Source: a virus
Strand: one strand, 5' to 3'
Length of the DNA stretch: 24,431 nucleotides
Virus record (IMG/VR): IMGVR_UViG_3300030389_001758
Span: 3,270-27,700 of that record
The translations under genes were made by a program, and so were the position numbers. Below the pieces are notes generated by a model. The model saw only the letters and a program-made list of their open reading frames with translations, searched no databases and was not told where the DNA came from. This document shows positions 8,285 to 14,996 of the stretch, piece after piece. Each line of letters opens with the position of its first letter. The stretch's first letter is position 1.

Positions 8285-8769
8285 TGATATAATCTCCCAT
8301 ATGCATAATAGTCCTTGATATCAGGACCATATCGTTTTAATAATCCTTCTCGATTAAAATAACACGCTTCCATCCATTTGATGGCACGAACATTAGTAGA
8401 ACGAACATAAGTTTGTAATCGATGGAGTTTTAATTTAGCTGGAGCATATCGAAAAAAGCGTAATGCAGACTTATGAAATTTCAATTTTATATCAGTTAAT
8501 TTTTTAGATGGAAGCATCCAGGCTTCAGCTACACCTCTCCACAAAGGGTAAATCCCAAACACAATGTAAACTTCGCCTTTATACAAAACTGTATAGCTTA
8601 ATCCATCGACAGAATAATCTTCGATATGAGGTCTGCCATAACCTTCAATGATCTCTTGATCAACATCTCTAAACTCTGTCATATGTAAATGTCTTGGATG
8701 AAAAGGTACAATACGATGATAAACGCCATCGACTTTCATAACATCCATTAATTCTTCTGCTGTAAACAT
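8281..8769 (-). CDS. GNAT-like acetyltransferase-fold phage protein
   Basis: A 162-residue protein whose C-terminal half looks like a GNAT fold: a beta strand (SYTVLYKGEVYIVFGIYP, about 58-75), a WMLPS segment, then YVRSTNVRAIKWMEACYFNREGLLKRYGP (about 121-149), which matches the usual pattern of N-R-A-I-K-W-M followed by G/YF..EG..KRYG. Related phage proteins, including T7 gp13, keep the fold without clear activity, so an enzymatic role is not certain. ATG 8769 has a GAGGTGAT Shine-Dalgarno sequence. It lies 8 nt after terminase. Confidence 0.65.
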   Translation of the reverse strand: MFTAEELMDVMKVDGVYHRIVPFHPRHLHMTEFRDVDQEIIEGYGRPHIEDYSVDGLSYTVLYKGEVYIVFGIYPLWRGVAEAWMLPSKKLTDIKLKFHKSALRFFRYAPAKLKLHRLQTYVRSTNVRAIKWMEACYFNREGLLKRYGPDIKDYYAYGRLYQ

Positions 8770-8777
8770 AAATCACC

Positions 8778-10298
8778 TCATGCAAAAATATCAAAATCAG
8801 ATTTAGCCACAATCGGCTGACTAAAAGTTCTTGTTCCTCTGGTCATACGTTTCATTTCACCCCCACCAAGAAGGCAGTAGCCTAGAGCATCACCAACGTG
8901 GGAATGTTCGTTTTTATTGGGTTTATCTCTAAATCTTTCCTGACCAGCTCCGATAGCCACCCTGGTAAAATGATAACCACCTGACAAAGACTTTCTCAGT
9001 CTCATACATTTTCTATTGACCAAGAACCCAGGCTTGCCCTGAATAAGTCTATTCATTGGCATAGCAACAGCTTCTCGTCTAACTTTAAAATCATTTGTTG
9101 CTGTTGGTCTTGCTTGGATGCCATGAGTTTTTAAGAAATCAAAAGACGTTGTCTCATAGATACCATCTCTTGAAGCTCCAGCTGGATCACCCCAAACCAT
9201 AAATTCATTCTTAGGAAAACGTACAGCCATTTCAGATTTTAAAATATTTGTAAATCGATCTAGACCCATATCATACGTTACAATCTCATGGAGAACGTGC
9301 CATGCTCCTGATGGCATACGTTGAGCAAAGACAGCTGAAGGAGTAAGTCCAAAGTCTAATCCAATTTGTACTGGCACATTTTCATCGACCATAAGATCAG
9401 CTGACATGGTTGAATCATCATATTCTGACCAAACTGGTCTTCCTTCCTGGACATAAGTATATTTACCTTCAGCATAACATCTGACCCAATCTAAATTTTT
9501 TCCACCCAATAACTGTTCATAATAACCATCAGGAAGGTTATGTAAGTTCTCAGCTTTAGGATTGGTTTTGAACCACTTACCACCAGCCGATATATAACCT
9601 TGAGCTTCAGGTATTTCTTTGGGAACATCTTTGAGTGACACTTCAAGAACACCACCTGGTTGACGATAAAAATGCCAGGCAAACTTACCTTTAGGTTTTT
9701 CTTTTTCTGCCATGTTGTACATCCAATGATCATCATCACAAGGATTGCTATCCATCCAAATACCTCTCCAGGTACAGCCACCATCAGCCTTAGAAGGATA
9801 CCTACCCACTCTATGAGACAACCCATCAATAACGGCTTTTGGAAGCTCCCTCGCTTCGTTTACGAATGCCCCAGTTAGTTCCATAGAAAGCAACTTCCTT
9901 TGGTCTTTGGGTTGATCTAATGCAAGAAAAATCACTTCACAATCAATGCCTGAAGCATCTCCACGAGCTGGTAATTTTAAATGATGTTTAATCGGTGGAG
10001 ACCAATGAAGGTTACCCCAAACATTTTCAGGGAATAATTCAAGCCACGTTTTTATCGTTGTTGTTTTGAGCATAGGGTAAGAGTTTCTCACCACAACAAA
10101 CCTGGAATATCTAATCCCATCTCTTGGGGATGGTTTTTGCTGGACAGCTCTTTTAAAAACTTCAGCACATGAAGCATAGGATTTACCTGATCCTACTGGA
10201 CCAATCAATCCTCTAACAAAACTATCATCTTTTAAAAACTTCCACACAGTAGGTGAGGTACTAAAATCTAAATTTAATTTATCAGGTTTTTCTGTCAT
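8778..10298 (-). CDS. Terminase large subunit
   Basis: I choose ATG 10298 (506 residues), because it overlaps the upstream TGA as ATGA with AGGAGA nearby; a TTG 30 nt further up is also open. The ATPase half has Walker A GPVGSGKS (33-40) and a Walker B-like LTGAFVNEA with Glu148. The nuclease half has acidic residues in IGLDFG (D315), WGDPAG (D371) and HVGDALGY (D470), as in RNase-H-like terminase nucleases. It powers DNA translocation through the portal and cuts concatemers. Family call certain; the cutting mode (cos, pac or direct repeats) is not shown by sequence. Confidence 0.95.
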   Translation of the reverse strand: MTEKPDKLNLDFSTSPTVWKFLKDDSFVRGLIGPVGSGKSYASCAEVFKRAVQQKPSPRDGIRYSRFVVVRNSYPMLKTTTIKTWLELFPENVWGNLHWSPPIKHHLKLPARGDASGIDCEVIFLALDQPKDQRKLLSMELTGAFVNEARELPKAVIDGLSHRVGRYPSKADGGCTWRGIWMDSNPCDDDHWMYNMAEKEKPKGKFAWHFYRQPGGVLEVSLKDVPKEIPEAQGYISAGGKWFKTNPKAENLHNLPDGYYEQLLGGKNLDWVRCYAEGKYTYVQEGRPVWSEYDDSTMSADLMVDENVPVQIGLDFGLTPSAVFAQRMPSGAWHVLHEIVTYDMGLDRFTNILKSEMAVRFPKNEFMVWGDPAGASRDGIYETTSFDFLKTHGIQARPTATNDFKVRREAVAMPMNRLIQGKPGFLVNRKCMRLRKSLSGGYHFTRVAIGAGQERFRDKPNKNEHSHVGDALGYCLLGGGEMKRMTRGTRTFSQPIVAKSDFDIFA

Positions 10299-11143
10299 CC
10301 AGTACATTCTCCTAAGTTTGCTTGGCAAAAATATCCTTGTTGATCAAACACCCAATCACTTTGTCTTTCAACATTATCTTTGAGTAAATGCATTTTTCTG
10401 TCATGATTAAAGAAGCCATAGTCACCACGATGTTTATGTTTGCTTTCTAAGTTTAGCCACCATTCAAACTTTTCAGGAAACTCTTTGCACAACATAGCTA
10501 ATTGATCTTCAGACTTTAAAAAACATCCATCACAATTTCCATACATCGTTTTGTTTCTAACTACTGGTAAATTTAATTTAAAATTTTTTTTTGCCCAAAA
10601 ATCATCAATCATTTGTGCAGTAACTTTGGTTTCACCAAGAGGAAACCACCTGGTAAATACATCTTTTTTTTGTTTTACATTTAATCTTTTTGGCTCATCG
10701 TATCTAATACCAACAGCATTGACCCAATTTCTCCAACCTAATTCAAGTGGGTTTCGTAAATATCTTTTTGCTGTTCTTATTTTTAATTCAATCGTACAAA
10801 ATCTCATCAAAACATTCGGTAAAACTTTTTTGTACTGTATTAGTTTTTCAAAAGGCTCACCATTACGACTAGCTGTTTCGTGATTAACTTCCTTGTAAGT
10901 AACTTTACCATTTACTAAATCATATTCTAACCAGATAATATCAACATTCCATTTATCAGAACATTCCTGAACAAAATCTAAAGTCTGCTCCATCTCTCTT
11001 CCAGTATTTGTAAATATAACTTTTGCTCGATCAGGCAGTCCATTGTTAGCTTCAAGTATCTTGTAAAGCATATAACCTGAAGTCCGACCACCACTAAAAC
11101 TGATCTGTACATTTCCTTCAGGTAAAAGATAATTACTTGTCAT
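10295..11143 (-). CDS. PP-loop ATP pyrophosphatase, PAPS-reductase/DndC-like
   Basis: A 282-residue protein of the adenine-nucleotide alpha-hydrolase superfamily. PP-loop SFSGGRTSGYM is at 15-25. An RFCTIELK motif (C116) and GIRYDEPKR (145-153) are typical of PAPS reductases and their phage relatives. The C-terminal part holds C204 and C207 (CDGC), C273 and C280, which could bind an Fe-S cluster or zinc. Such proteins use ATP to activate a substrate for sulfur transfer or reduction. The phage substrate is unknown; DNA or RNA thiolation, or sulfur metabolism, are options. It overlaps both terminase genes by a few bases. Confidence 0.8.
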   Translation of the reverse strand: MTSNYLLPEGNVQISFSGGRTSGYMLYKILEANNGLPDRAKVIFTNTGREMEQTLDFVQECSDKWNVDIIWLEYDLVNGKVTYKEVNHETASRNGEPFEKLIQYKKVLPNVLMRFCTIELKIRTAKRYLRNPLELGWRNWVNAVGIRYDEPKRLNVKQKKDVFTRWFPLGETKVTAQMIDDFWAKKNFKLNLPVVRNKTMYGNCDGCFLKSEDQLAMLCKEFPEKFEWWLNLESKHKHRGDYGFFNHDRKMHLLKDNVERQSDWVFDQQGYFCQANLGECTG

Positions 11144-11546
11144 TCGGTCCTACCATATTGACTTCAATTACACTTGGCTTTTCACTCTCAGGAGTTCGAT
11201 CTAAAATACCAGCCGACTTGGCAAGCATCTGCAACACCCTGACCTTATCAATCATTTCAATCTCAACTTCAAAACTTTCACCAACTGGTCTAGCTTTGAT
11301 CTTCTTAATACTTTGTAAAGCATGTTCAGGTATATCAGATAAATCCTTAACTTTAACCTTGCCTTCGCTATCCCAATCCACCACGTCAGTAACTTTGGCT
11401 TGGCTAATCGACAATAACGCTTCTGCAAGTTTTTCCCTATTCTCAAAAATAACATCTGATCCTTTAAGCTTTTTTGATATATCACGAACACCACCTAAAT
11501 TATTTAACCTGGGAACAACTCGTTTTCTACCATGTGATTTCGTCAT
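11133..11546 (-). CDS. Terminase small subunit (Terminase_2-like), short N-terminus
   Basis: A 137-residue protein. Residues about 36-115 match the C-terminal pattern of Terminase_2-type small subunits: AKVTDVVDWDSEGKVKVKDL, an HALQSIKKIKARP helix and a strand pair, then DKVRVLQMLAKSAGIL. Small subunits bind the packaging start site and pass DNA to the large subunit. The usual N-terminal helix-turn-helix (about 50 residues) is missing: only a basic 35-residue lead remains. It lies two genes before the large subunit. It starts inside the preceding gene (20-nt overlap). Confidence 0.75.
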   Translation of the reverse strand: MTKSHGRKRVVPRLNNLGGVRDISKKLKGSDVIFENREKLAEALLSISQAKVTDVVDWDSEGKVKVKDLSDIPEHALQSIKKIKARPVGESFEVEIEMIDKVRVLQMLAKSAGILDRTPESEKPSVIEVNMVGPNDK

Positions 11547-11808
11547 CTTTTTTCTCTAAATCATTTTCAAGAGTTGCATTTGTTGTGTCGATACCTTCAT
11601 CTCTTTGATTGAAATCTTTGTCATCATATTCATAGATATTGACCCACACTTCACCTTTTTCATTTGGCAAAGGGTAACTATCAAGAACTAAACTTTTAGG
11701 CACTCCGATAATTGTATTTAAGCTTCCAACAGTTACATACTTCTTTTTCTTCTCACCATTCTGTTCCCAGGTTCTAGTTTGAACTAATTTGTATCTTTTC
11801 TTATCCAT
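11527..11808 (-). CDS. Conserved small phage protein, function unknown
   Basis: A 93-residue protein. Residues 5-65 look like a small beta domain (RYKLVQTRTWEQNGEKKKKY, VTVGSL, SLVLDSYPLPNEKGEVWVNIY). The last 25 residues are acidic and probably disordered, ending KKDDEITW. The charge split recalls small single-strand-binding or plasmid beta-barrel proteins, but I do not recognise a family with confidence. ATG 11808 has a strong TAGGAGT site. It heads the terminase block and is the first gene after the GC-rich structured gap. Confidence 0.6.
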   Translation of the reverse strand: MDKKRYKLVQTRTWEQNGEKKKKYVTVGSLNTIIGVPKSLVLDSYPLPNEKGEVWVNIYEYDDKDFNQRDEGIDTTNATLENDLEKKDDEITW

Positions 11809-11947
11809 GTAAAACTCCTATATGAAAAAATGGAAAATATTTTTGTGAGACCCCCACATGTACGCTGTAGGGTAGGGGGGCAATGGGGTCGCTTTTTTGT
11901 CCTGGCAGTAACGATATATTGTGTATGTACATAAACTAAACGACCAT
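11809..11947 (-). promoter_or_regulatory. Intergenic element with GC-rich fold; packaging-site or leader candidate
   Basis: This 139-bp gap before the terminase block contains an island much richer in GC than its surroundings (11849-11890). GACCCC (11849-11854) can pair with GGGGTC (11885-11890), and CCCCC (11851-11855) with GGGGG (11875-11880). TTTTTT follows on the plus strand (11893-11898), which would suit a plus-strand terminator, yet no plus-strand gene lies upstream. Further right are a 10-bp palindrome TATGTACATA (11924-11933) and a box shared with the operon head at 13392. A cos/pac site or a structured leader is possible. Confidence 0.45.
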
Positions 11948-12844
11948 CTAAGTTTTATACACATGAGTATATTTAGGTTTCATTTTTTTACCAAGCTCTT
12001 TTGTTATTCCTTCTGTTGTCTTAGGCTTTGGTTGCCAGTAAGCCTTGAAGTAAGCTATCGTATATGGTGGTCTTGAATATTCTTTTCTACATTGATGTAG
12101 TTTCTTTTGTACTGCTTTTCTAAATTCATGAACTGTTACTCCAAGATTAATTATCTCTTCAGCTATTCCTTCTTCTCTTTGATCCCACTTCCATTGACCT
12201 CGTGTCTGAGTGATGAGATCGAGTGCGTGTGAATACACATTTAAATATTCTTTTATTTTTTCCTTTATATAATTATTATTAGTTAAAGAAGAATAGTTCT
12301 GTACAACATCATCGTGTTGTGTCTCGGCACAACCTCTAGTGTTGTATAACTTCTTCTTATTCACAACATCAGGTTGTATCTTTTTAAGTGTTTCTTGAGC
12401 CTTTTTACTCTCGATGATGGGGTCATTTGTTTCTTTTATGAGCTGACTATCTGATATCTTTGGATCATAAATGAGACGATAAGTAGCCGTCTTTTTACCT
12501 TTTTGACGTAAGGCATTCTCGTTAATAATCTTCTTAATATAACCCCAATCAATCAGCTTAACGATCTGTCTTGAGATAGCTTGCTGGGTTCTATTTAATC
12601 TCTTTGCCAGGAGTATTTGAGATGGAAAAGCAATGCCACTTGTACCTTGAACATAGCTACACAGAACACATAAGACCTGGAGAGCTGAAGGATTATTGAG
12701 TAGTCTTTTATCATTCAAAGCTCGTGATGGTATCGCAATAAAAGCTGAAGGCGATTGTATGTCTGACACTCTATGCTTCTTTGGTGCAAGTGTAACTTCT
12801 TCTCTTGCCTTCTTTATCTGATCAACTTTATCTATCATGTTCAT
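11948..12844 (-). CDS. Winged-helix replication initiator (lambda O-like layout)
   Basis: A 298-residue protein. Residues 36-125 form a winged helix-turn-helix typical of phage/plasmid initiators: AFIAIPSRALND, ALQVLCVLCSYVQG, then PSQILLAKRLNRTQQAISRQI (74-94) and WGYIKK. A variable linker (about 130-192) is followed by a charged C-terminal domain with WKWDQREEGIAEEI. The linker DNA carries inverted repeats and an AT-rich tract, as lambda O carries ori. The likely role is to bind that origin and recruit host helicase. The start overlaps the previous stop (ATGA); ATG three codons in is an alternative. Confidence 0.75.
   Translation of the reverse strand: MNMIDKVDQIKKAREEVTLAPKKHRVSDIQSPSAFIAIPSRALNDKRLLNNPSALQVLCVLCSYVQGTSGIAFPSQILLAKRLNRTQQAISRQIVKLIDWGYIKKIINENALRQKGKKTATYRLIYDPKISDSQLIKETNDPIIESKKAQETLKKIQPDVVNKKKLYNTRGCAETQHDDVVQNYSSLTNNNYIKEKIKEYLNVYSHALDLITQTRGQWKWDQREEGIAEEIINLGVTVHEFRKAVQKKLHQCRKEYSRPPYTIAYFKAYWQPKPKTTEGITKELGKKMKPKYTHVYKT
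12243..12296. other. AT-rich unwinding tract next to the iterons
   Basis: In this 54-bp stretch I count 7 G or C bases, far fewer than in the surrounding gene. It lies on the downstream side of the iterons with respect to the initiator gene, the same side as the AT-rich part of lambda ori. It encodes Asn-, Lys-, Ile- and Tyr-rich sequence (residues about 184-201). It may be the duplex-unwinding element of a phage origin. Confidence 0.5.
12303..12377. repeat. Iteron-like inverted repeats in the initiator gene
   Basis: Three copies of ACAAC-N5-8-GTTGT lie in tandem: 12303-12320 (arms ACAACA/TGTTGT), 12329-12345 and 12363-12377. Their starts are 26 and 34 bp apart. They encode the linker of the initiator (about residues 157-182), where protein sequence is poorly constrained. 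Lambda ori has the same design, with inverted-repeat iterons in the middle of gene O. Binding by the gene's own product is inferred. Confidence 0.6.
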
Positions 12845-13146
12845 ACTTCAGTTATCCTGATCTTGTACTGAGCTTCGATCAGCTTCTTCTTGAGCTTGTA
12901 AACTGGTGTCTTTACACCTTTGACATCCTCGACAATGTATTCATCATTCTCGTAATACTCGAAGTCAGCATAGTATTTGAACATAACTTTATCATCGTAT
13001 TTAAAAGGGAAGCATGGCTGGAGTTTCAAATCTCTTATTCTTTTATGCATCTCTAATGTTTTTAAATCTAAATATCGACCAGCTTCCTTCTTGGAATCAA
13101 ATGTAATGCCATCAACCTTGGTCTTCTTTGCCTTATACTTTGTCAT
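12841..13146 (-). CDS. DUF1064-type phage nuclease (Holliday-junction resolvase-like)
   Basis: A 101-residue protein that follows the DUF1064 pattern closely: KTKVDGITFDSKKEAGRYLD (8-27) with the SKKEA helix, LQPCFPFKYDD, then YYADFEYYENDEYIVEDVKG (58-77), with Asp61 and the E-x-x-K-like VEDVKG, and VYKLKKKLIEAQYKI. These acidic and Lys residues fit a PD-(D/E)XK nuclease core. Related proteins accompany replication and recombination genes of lambdoid and other phages and may cut branched DNA. It is coupled by ATGA to the initiator gene downstream. Confidence 0.8.
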   Translation of the reverse strand: MTKYKAKKTKVDGITFDSKKEAGRYLDLKTLEMHKRIRDLKLQPCFPFKYDDKVMFKYYADFEYYENDEYIVEDVKGVKTPVYKLKKKLIEAQYKIRITEV

Positions 13147-13390
13147 TAGCTTTCACCATTGCATCGACTTGTTCAGCTATTTTAAGGTCTTTTACTTCAT
13201 CCCTGGGTGTCTCAAACATTATGTCATTCGATATAGAACGTGGCTCTCTTTTCCTTAATGCTTCTCTTAAAATGCTTTCAGTTAGTCCAGCCATTGTCCA
13301 TCGTTCCTTCTTAGCCTGACGTTTTAACATCTCATAACAACCCCTTGATAACCGACAATAAAAGGGAACTATTTCTATTTCATTATCCAT
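13133..13390 (-). CDS. Small ribbon-helix-helix-like regulator
   Basis: An 85-residue protein and the first gene of the leftward operon. Residues 6-48 fit a ribbon-helix-helix pattern: a short strand (IVPFYCRLSRGC), then helix YEMLKRQAKKER, turn WTMAGLT and helix ESILREALRKRE. The C-terminal part is charged. Such proteins repress their own promoters as dimers. The divergent promoter region upstream, with a small inverted repeat, would be its natural target. Fold assignment is by pattern only. ATG 13390 lies almost at the shared TGTACATAA box, so the leader may be very short. Confidence 0.5.
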   Translation of the reverse strand: MDNEIEIVPFYCRLSRGCYEMLKRQAKKERWTMAGLTESILREALRKREPRSISNDIMFETPRDEVKDLKIAEQVDAMVKANDKV

Positions 13391-13491
13391 GTGTACATAA
13401 CCTATTTAATTTTTTTTACCTCTAGGTCTTGTATTTTAGATATCAATCTGATATATGTATATAGAACAGTAATGAAACATAGGGGGAACAT
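13391..13491. promoter_or_regulatory. Divergent promoter/operator region
   Basis: This gap separates the leftward and rightward operons. For the rightward genes there is TTGTAT (13429-13434), a 17-nt spacer, then an extended -10 TGATATATG (13449-13457). ATATCA-ATC-TGATAT (13440-13454) is an inverted repeat that covers the spacer and the start of the -10, a natural place for a repressor. A box TGTACATAACCTA (13392-13404) next to the leftward start codon recurs with one change at 11926. A leftward promoter was not placed with confidence. Confidence 0.55.
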
Positions 13492-13725
13492 ATGAAGTTT
13501 AATATTGTTACAATCGATGAGAAAATAAATTTCGACAATGAAAAAGAGTTTGTTTCTTATTGTGAAAAGCAAGGTTTGAAAAAAACTGGAGTTCTTAAAT
13601 CAAATTTTTATGCAGAACAACTTATTAATAAACCTACATATTCTGAGTTATCAGGTCCAATGTACGATGGTGAAGATTCAGTTCGATACGAGACTTGGGA
13701 AGCTTATGAATTTTATTCAAGATAA
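13492..13725 (+). CDS. Small early protein, function unknown
   Basis: A 77-residue protein, the first of the rightward operon. It has a beta-like N-terminus (MKFNIVTIDEKINF), a short helix (EKEFVSYCEKQG) and an acidic, aromatic-rich C-terminus (YDGEDSVRYETWEAYEFYSR). ATG 13492 has a strong AGGGGG site 5 nt upstream. Leading early genes of phages often encode host-takeover proteins, but nothing in this sequence identifies a target. I do not recognise the family. Confidence 0.6.
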   Translation: MKFNIVTIDEKINFDNEKEFVSYCEKQGLKKTGVLKSNFYAEQLINKPTYSELSGPMYDGEDSVRYETWEAYEFYSR

Positions 13726-13738
13726 AGGGAGCAAGCTC

Positions 13739-14494
13739 ATGAGAGTAGTTAATACATCAGGACAAGAGCATAGTGGTATTTACTGTGCTTATGTTCGTGT
13801 CTCAACAGATGACCAGGATGTCGAAAGACAAAAACTAGAGATCAAAACCTGGCTCAATGGGGGTGATCATCAAGTCATTTGGTTTGAAGAAGAGGGTATC
13901 TCAGGCAAGATAGCACCTGAGAAAAGACCTAAACTGGCTGAGTGTATCAATACGGCTAAAGCTTCTAAAGGGTCTATCATTGTAGCTGACCTGGATCGTT
14001 TCTCCAGGACACAATGGCATACACTAAAATTCTTTGAAGAAGTCTTAGATAAAGGCAAGATCAAACTTATTGTGTGTAATGATCCTTCAATATCAGAAAG
14101 CTTTGAGCGTTTCTCCATGAAAGTTATGTTTGCAGAATTTGAAAGAAAGAAAATTTCTGAGAGAACTAAATCAGGATTAGCTCGTATTAAAAATGAGTTA
14201 AAAGAGAAGGGCATTTACAAGAGTAGGGAAGGTCGCAATGTCACCAAGCTGGGTATCCATGAGCATATGGATAAAGCAAGAGCAAGAGCTGGTGAGGTGG
14301 TCAAAGCTCAATCCGATGGATTTGCTCAGATCGTTGCACCTACTATACTTGCCTTACAAAAAAGTGGCATGAGCTATCGTGAGATTGCAACCAACCTTAA
14401 TCAAATCGGTACAACTACAGCAAGAGGTGGATCATGGTATGCTTCAACAGTTCGTAATGTTCTTAAAAGATTGGAGGGTTCAAATGAAAAATAA
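13739..14494 (+). CDS. Serine recombinase (resolvase/invertase family)
   Basis: I choose ATG 13739 (251 residues) because AGGGAG (13726-13731) lies 7 nt upstream and the catalytic domain begins right after it; the frame is open further upstream over the preceding gene, but that part does not look conserved. The nucleophile is Ser22 in YVRVST; Arg87 and Arg90 lie in DLDRFSR; EFERKKISERT is the usual long helix. The C-terminus (MSYREIATNLNQIG, GGSWYASTVRNVLKR) is a recombinase-type helix-turn-helix. It may integrate, resolve or invert DNA; no partner site was identified. Confidence 0.88.
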   Translation: MRVVNTSGQEHSGIYCAYVRVSTDDQDVERQKLEIKTWLNGGDHQVIWFEEEGISGKIAPEKRPKLAECINTAKASKGSIIVADLDRFSRTQWHTLKFFEEVLDKGKIKLIVCNDPSISESFERFSMKVMFAEFERKKISERTKSGLARIKNELKEKGIYKSREGRNVTKLGIHEHMDKARARAGEVVKAQSDGFAQIVAPTILALQKSGMSYREIATNLNQIGTTTARGGSWYASTVRNVLKRLEGSNEK

Positions 14495-14996
14495 ACTTAA
14501 AGAATTAATTGAAAATGAAATGGTTAAAGTTTTATCTGATCTTGAAGTTAAAATTTATCAGGCAAGACAAGATCGTCTAGAAACAAAAATACAAAGATAT
14601 TTTAACTCAACACCTCTTCGTAATGTCTTCTCAAGAATCTGTGTTTACGCTAAATGTGTAAAACAATTTTACACTATATCTGAAATCGCATATGAACTTC
14701 GAGCCACCAGACAATCTGTTTCTCAGATGGTTGATGAATGTGAAGAAGAAGGTTGGCTTAATGTAGAAAGATCGCCTAATCGTGTTGTTATACAAGCATC
14801 ACAATCTCTTTATGATGCTATGCTAAATTACATGGAATTAAGAAAAAAACTAGCCAAAGATGTCACTAAAGGTAAATGGAATGATCTCACCAGGATGGCT
14901 GAATTAGTGGAAAGTGATTTGACATTCTTACAAGATGATAGCGTTAAATCAGATGACATAGATCATAACAAAAAAAATGATAGGTTAGTAGGATGA
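14484..14996 (+). CDS. MarR-like winged-helix DNA-binding protein
   Basis: I choose ATG 14484 (170 residues): GGAGGG lies about 6 nt upstream, and the start overlaps the recombinase end by 11 nt. Residues 1-55 are helical and charged. Residues about 60-105 form a winged helix-turn-helix: FYTISEIAYELRATRQSVSQMVDECEEEGW, followed by a wing (LNVERSPNRVVIQ). The C-terminus is acidic. The layout suits a MarR-type transcription regulator, perhaps of the early/late switch. The stop overlaps the next start (ATGA). Confidence 0.65.
   Translation: MKNKLKELIENEMVKVLSDLEVKIYQARQDRLETKIQRYFNSTPLRNVFSRICVYAKCVKQFYTISEIAYELRATRQSVSQMVDECEEEGWLNVERSPNRVVIQASQSLYDAMLNYMELRKKLAKDVTKGKWNDLTRMAELVESDLTFLQDDSVKSDDIDHNKKNDRLVG

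Noticed and set aside
10551-10883. Plus-strand open frame of 110 codons opposite the PP-loop gene.
   Set aside because: It is a hydrophobic, Phe-rich shadow frame of an AT-rich gene; the opposite strand has intact enzyme motifs.
11137-11559. Long open frame on the plus strand opposite the small terminase gene (140 codons).
   Set aside because: It mirrors the minus-strand gene, has no ribosome site of note, and the minus frame has a clear Terminase_2-like pattern and coupled junctions.
11849-11898. Plain rho-independent terminator on the plus strand.
   Set aside because: The stem and T-run would suit it, but no plus-strand gene lies upstream, so a terminator alone is a poor explanation.
13610-13738. 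Upstream extension of the serine recombinase.
   Set aside because: It overlaps the preceding gene by over 100 nt, lacks recombinase-like sequence and has no good ribosome site, whereas ATG 13739 does.
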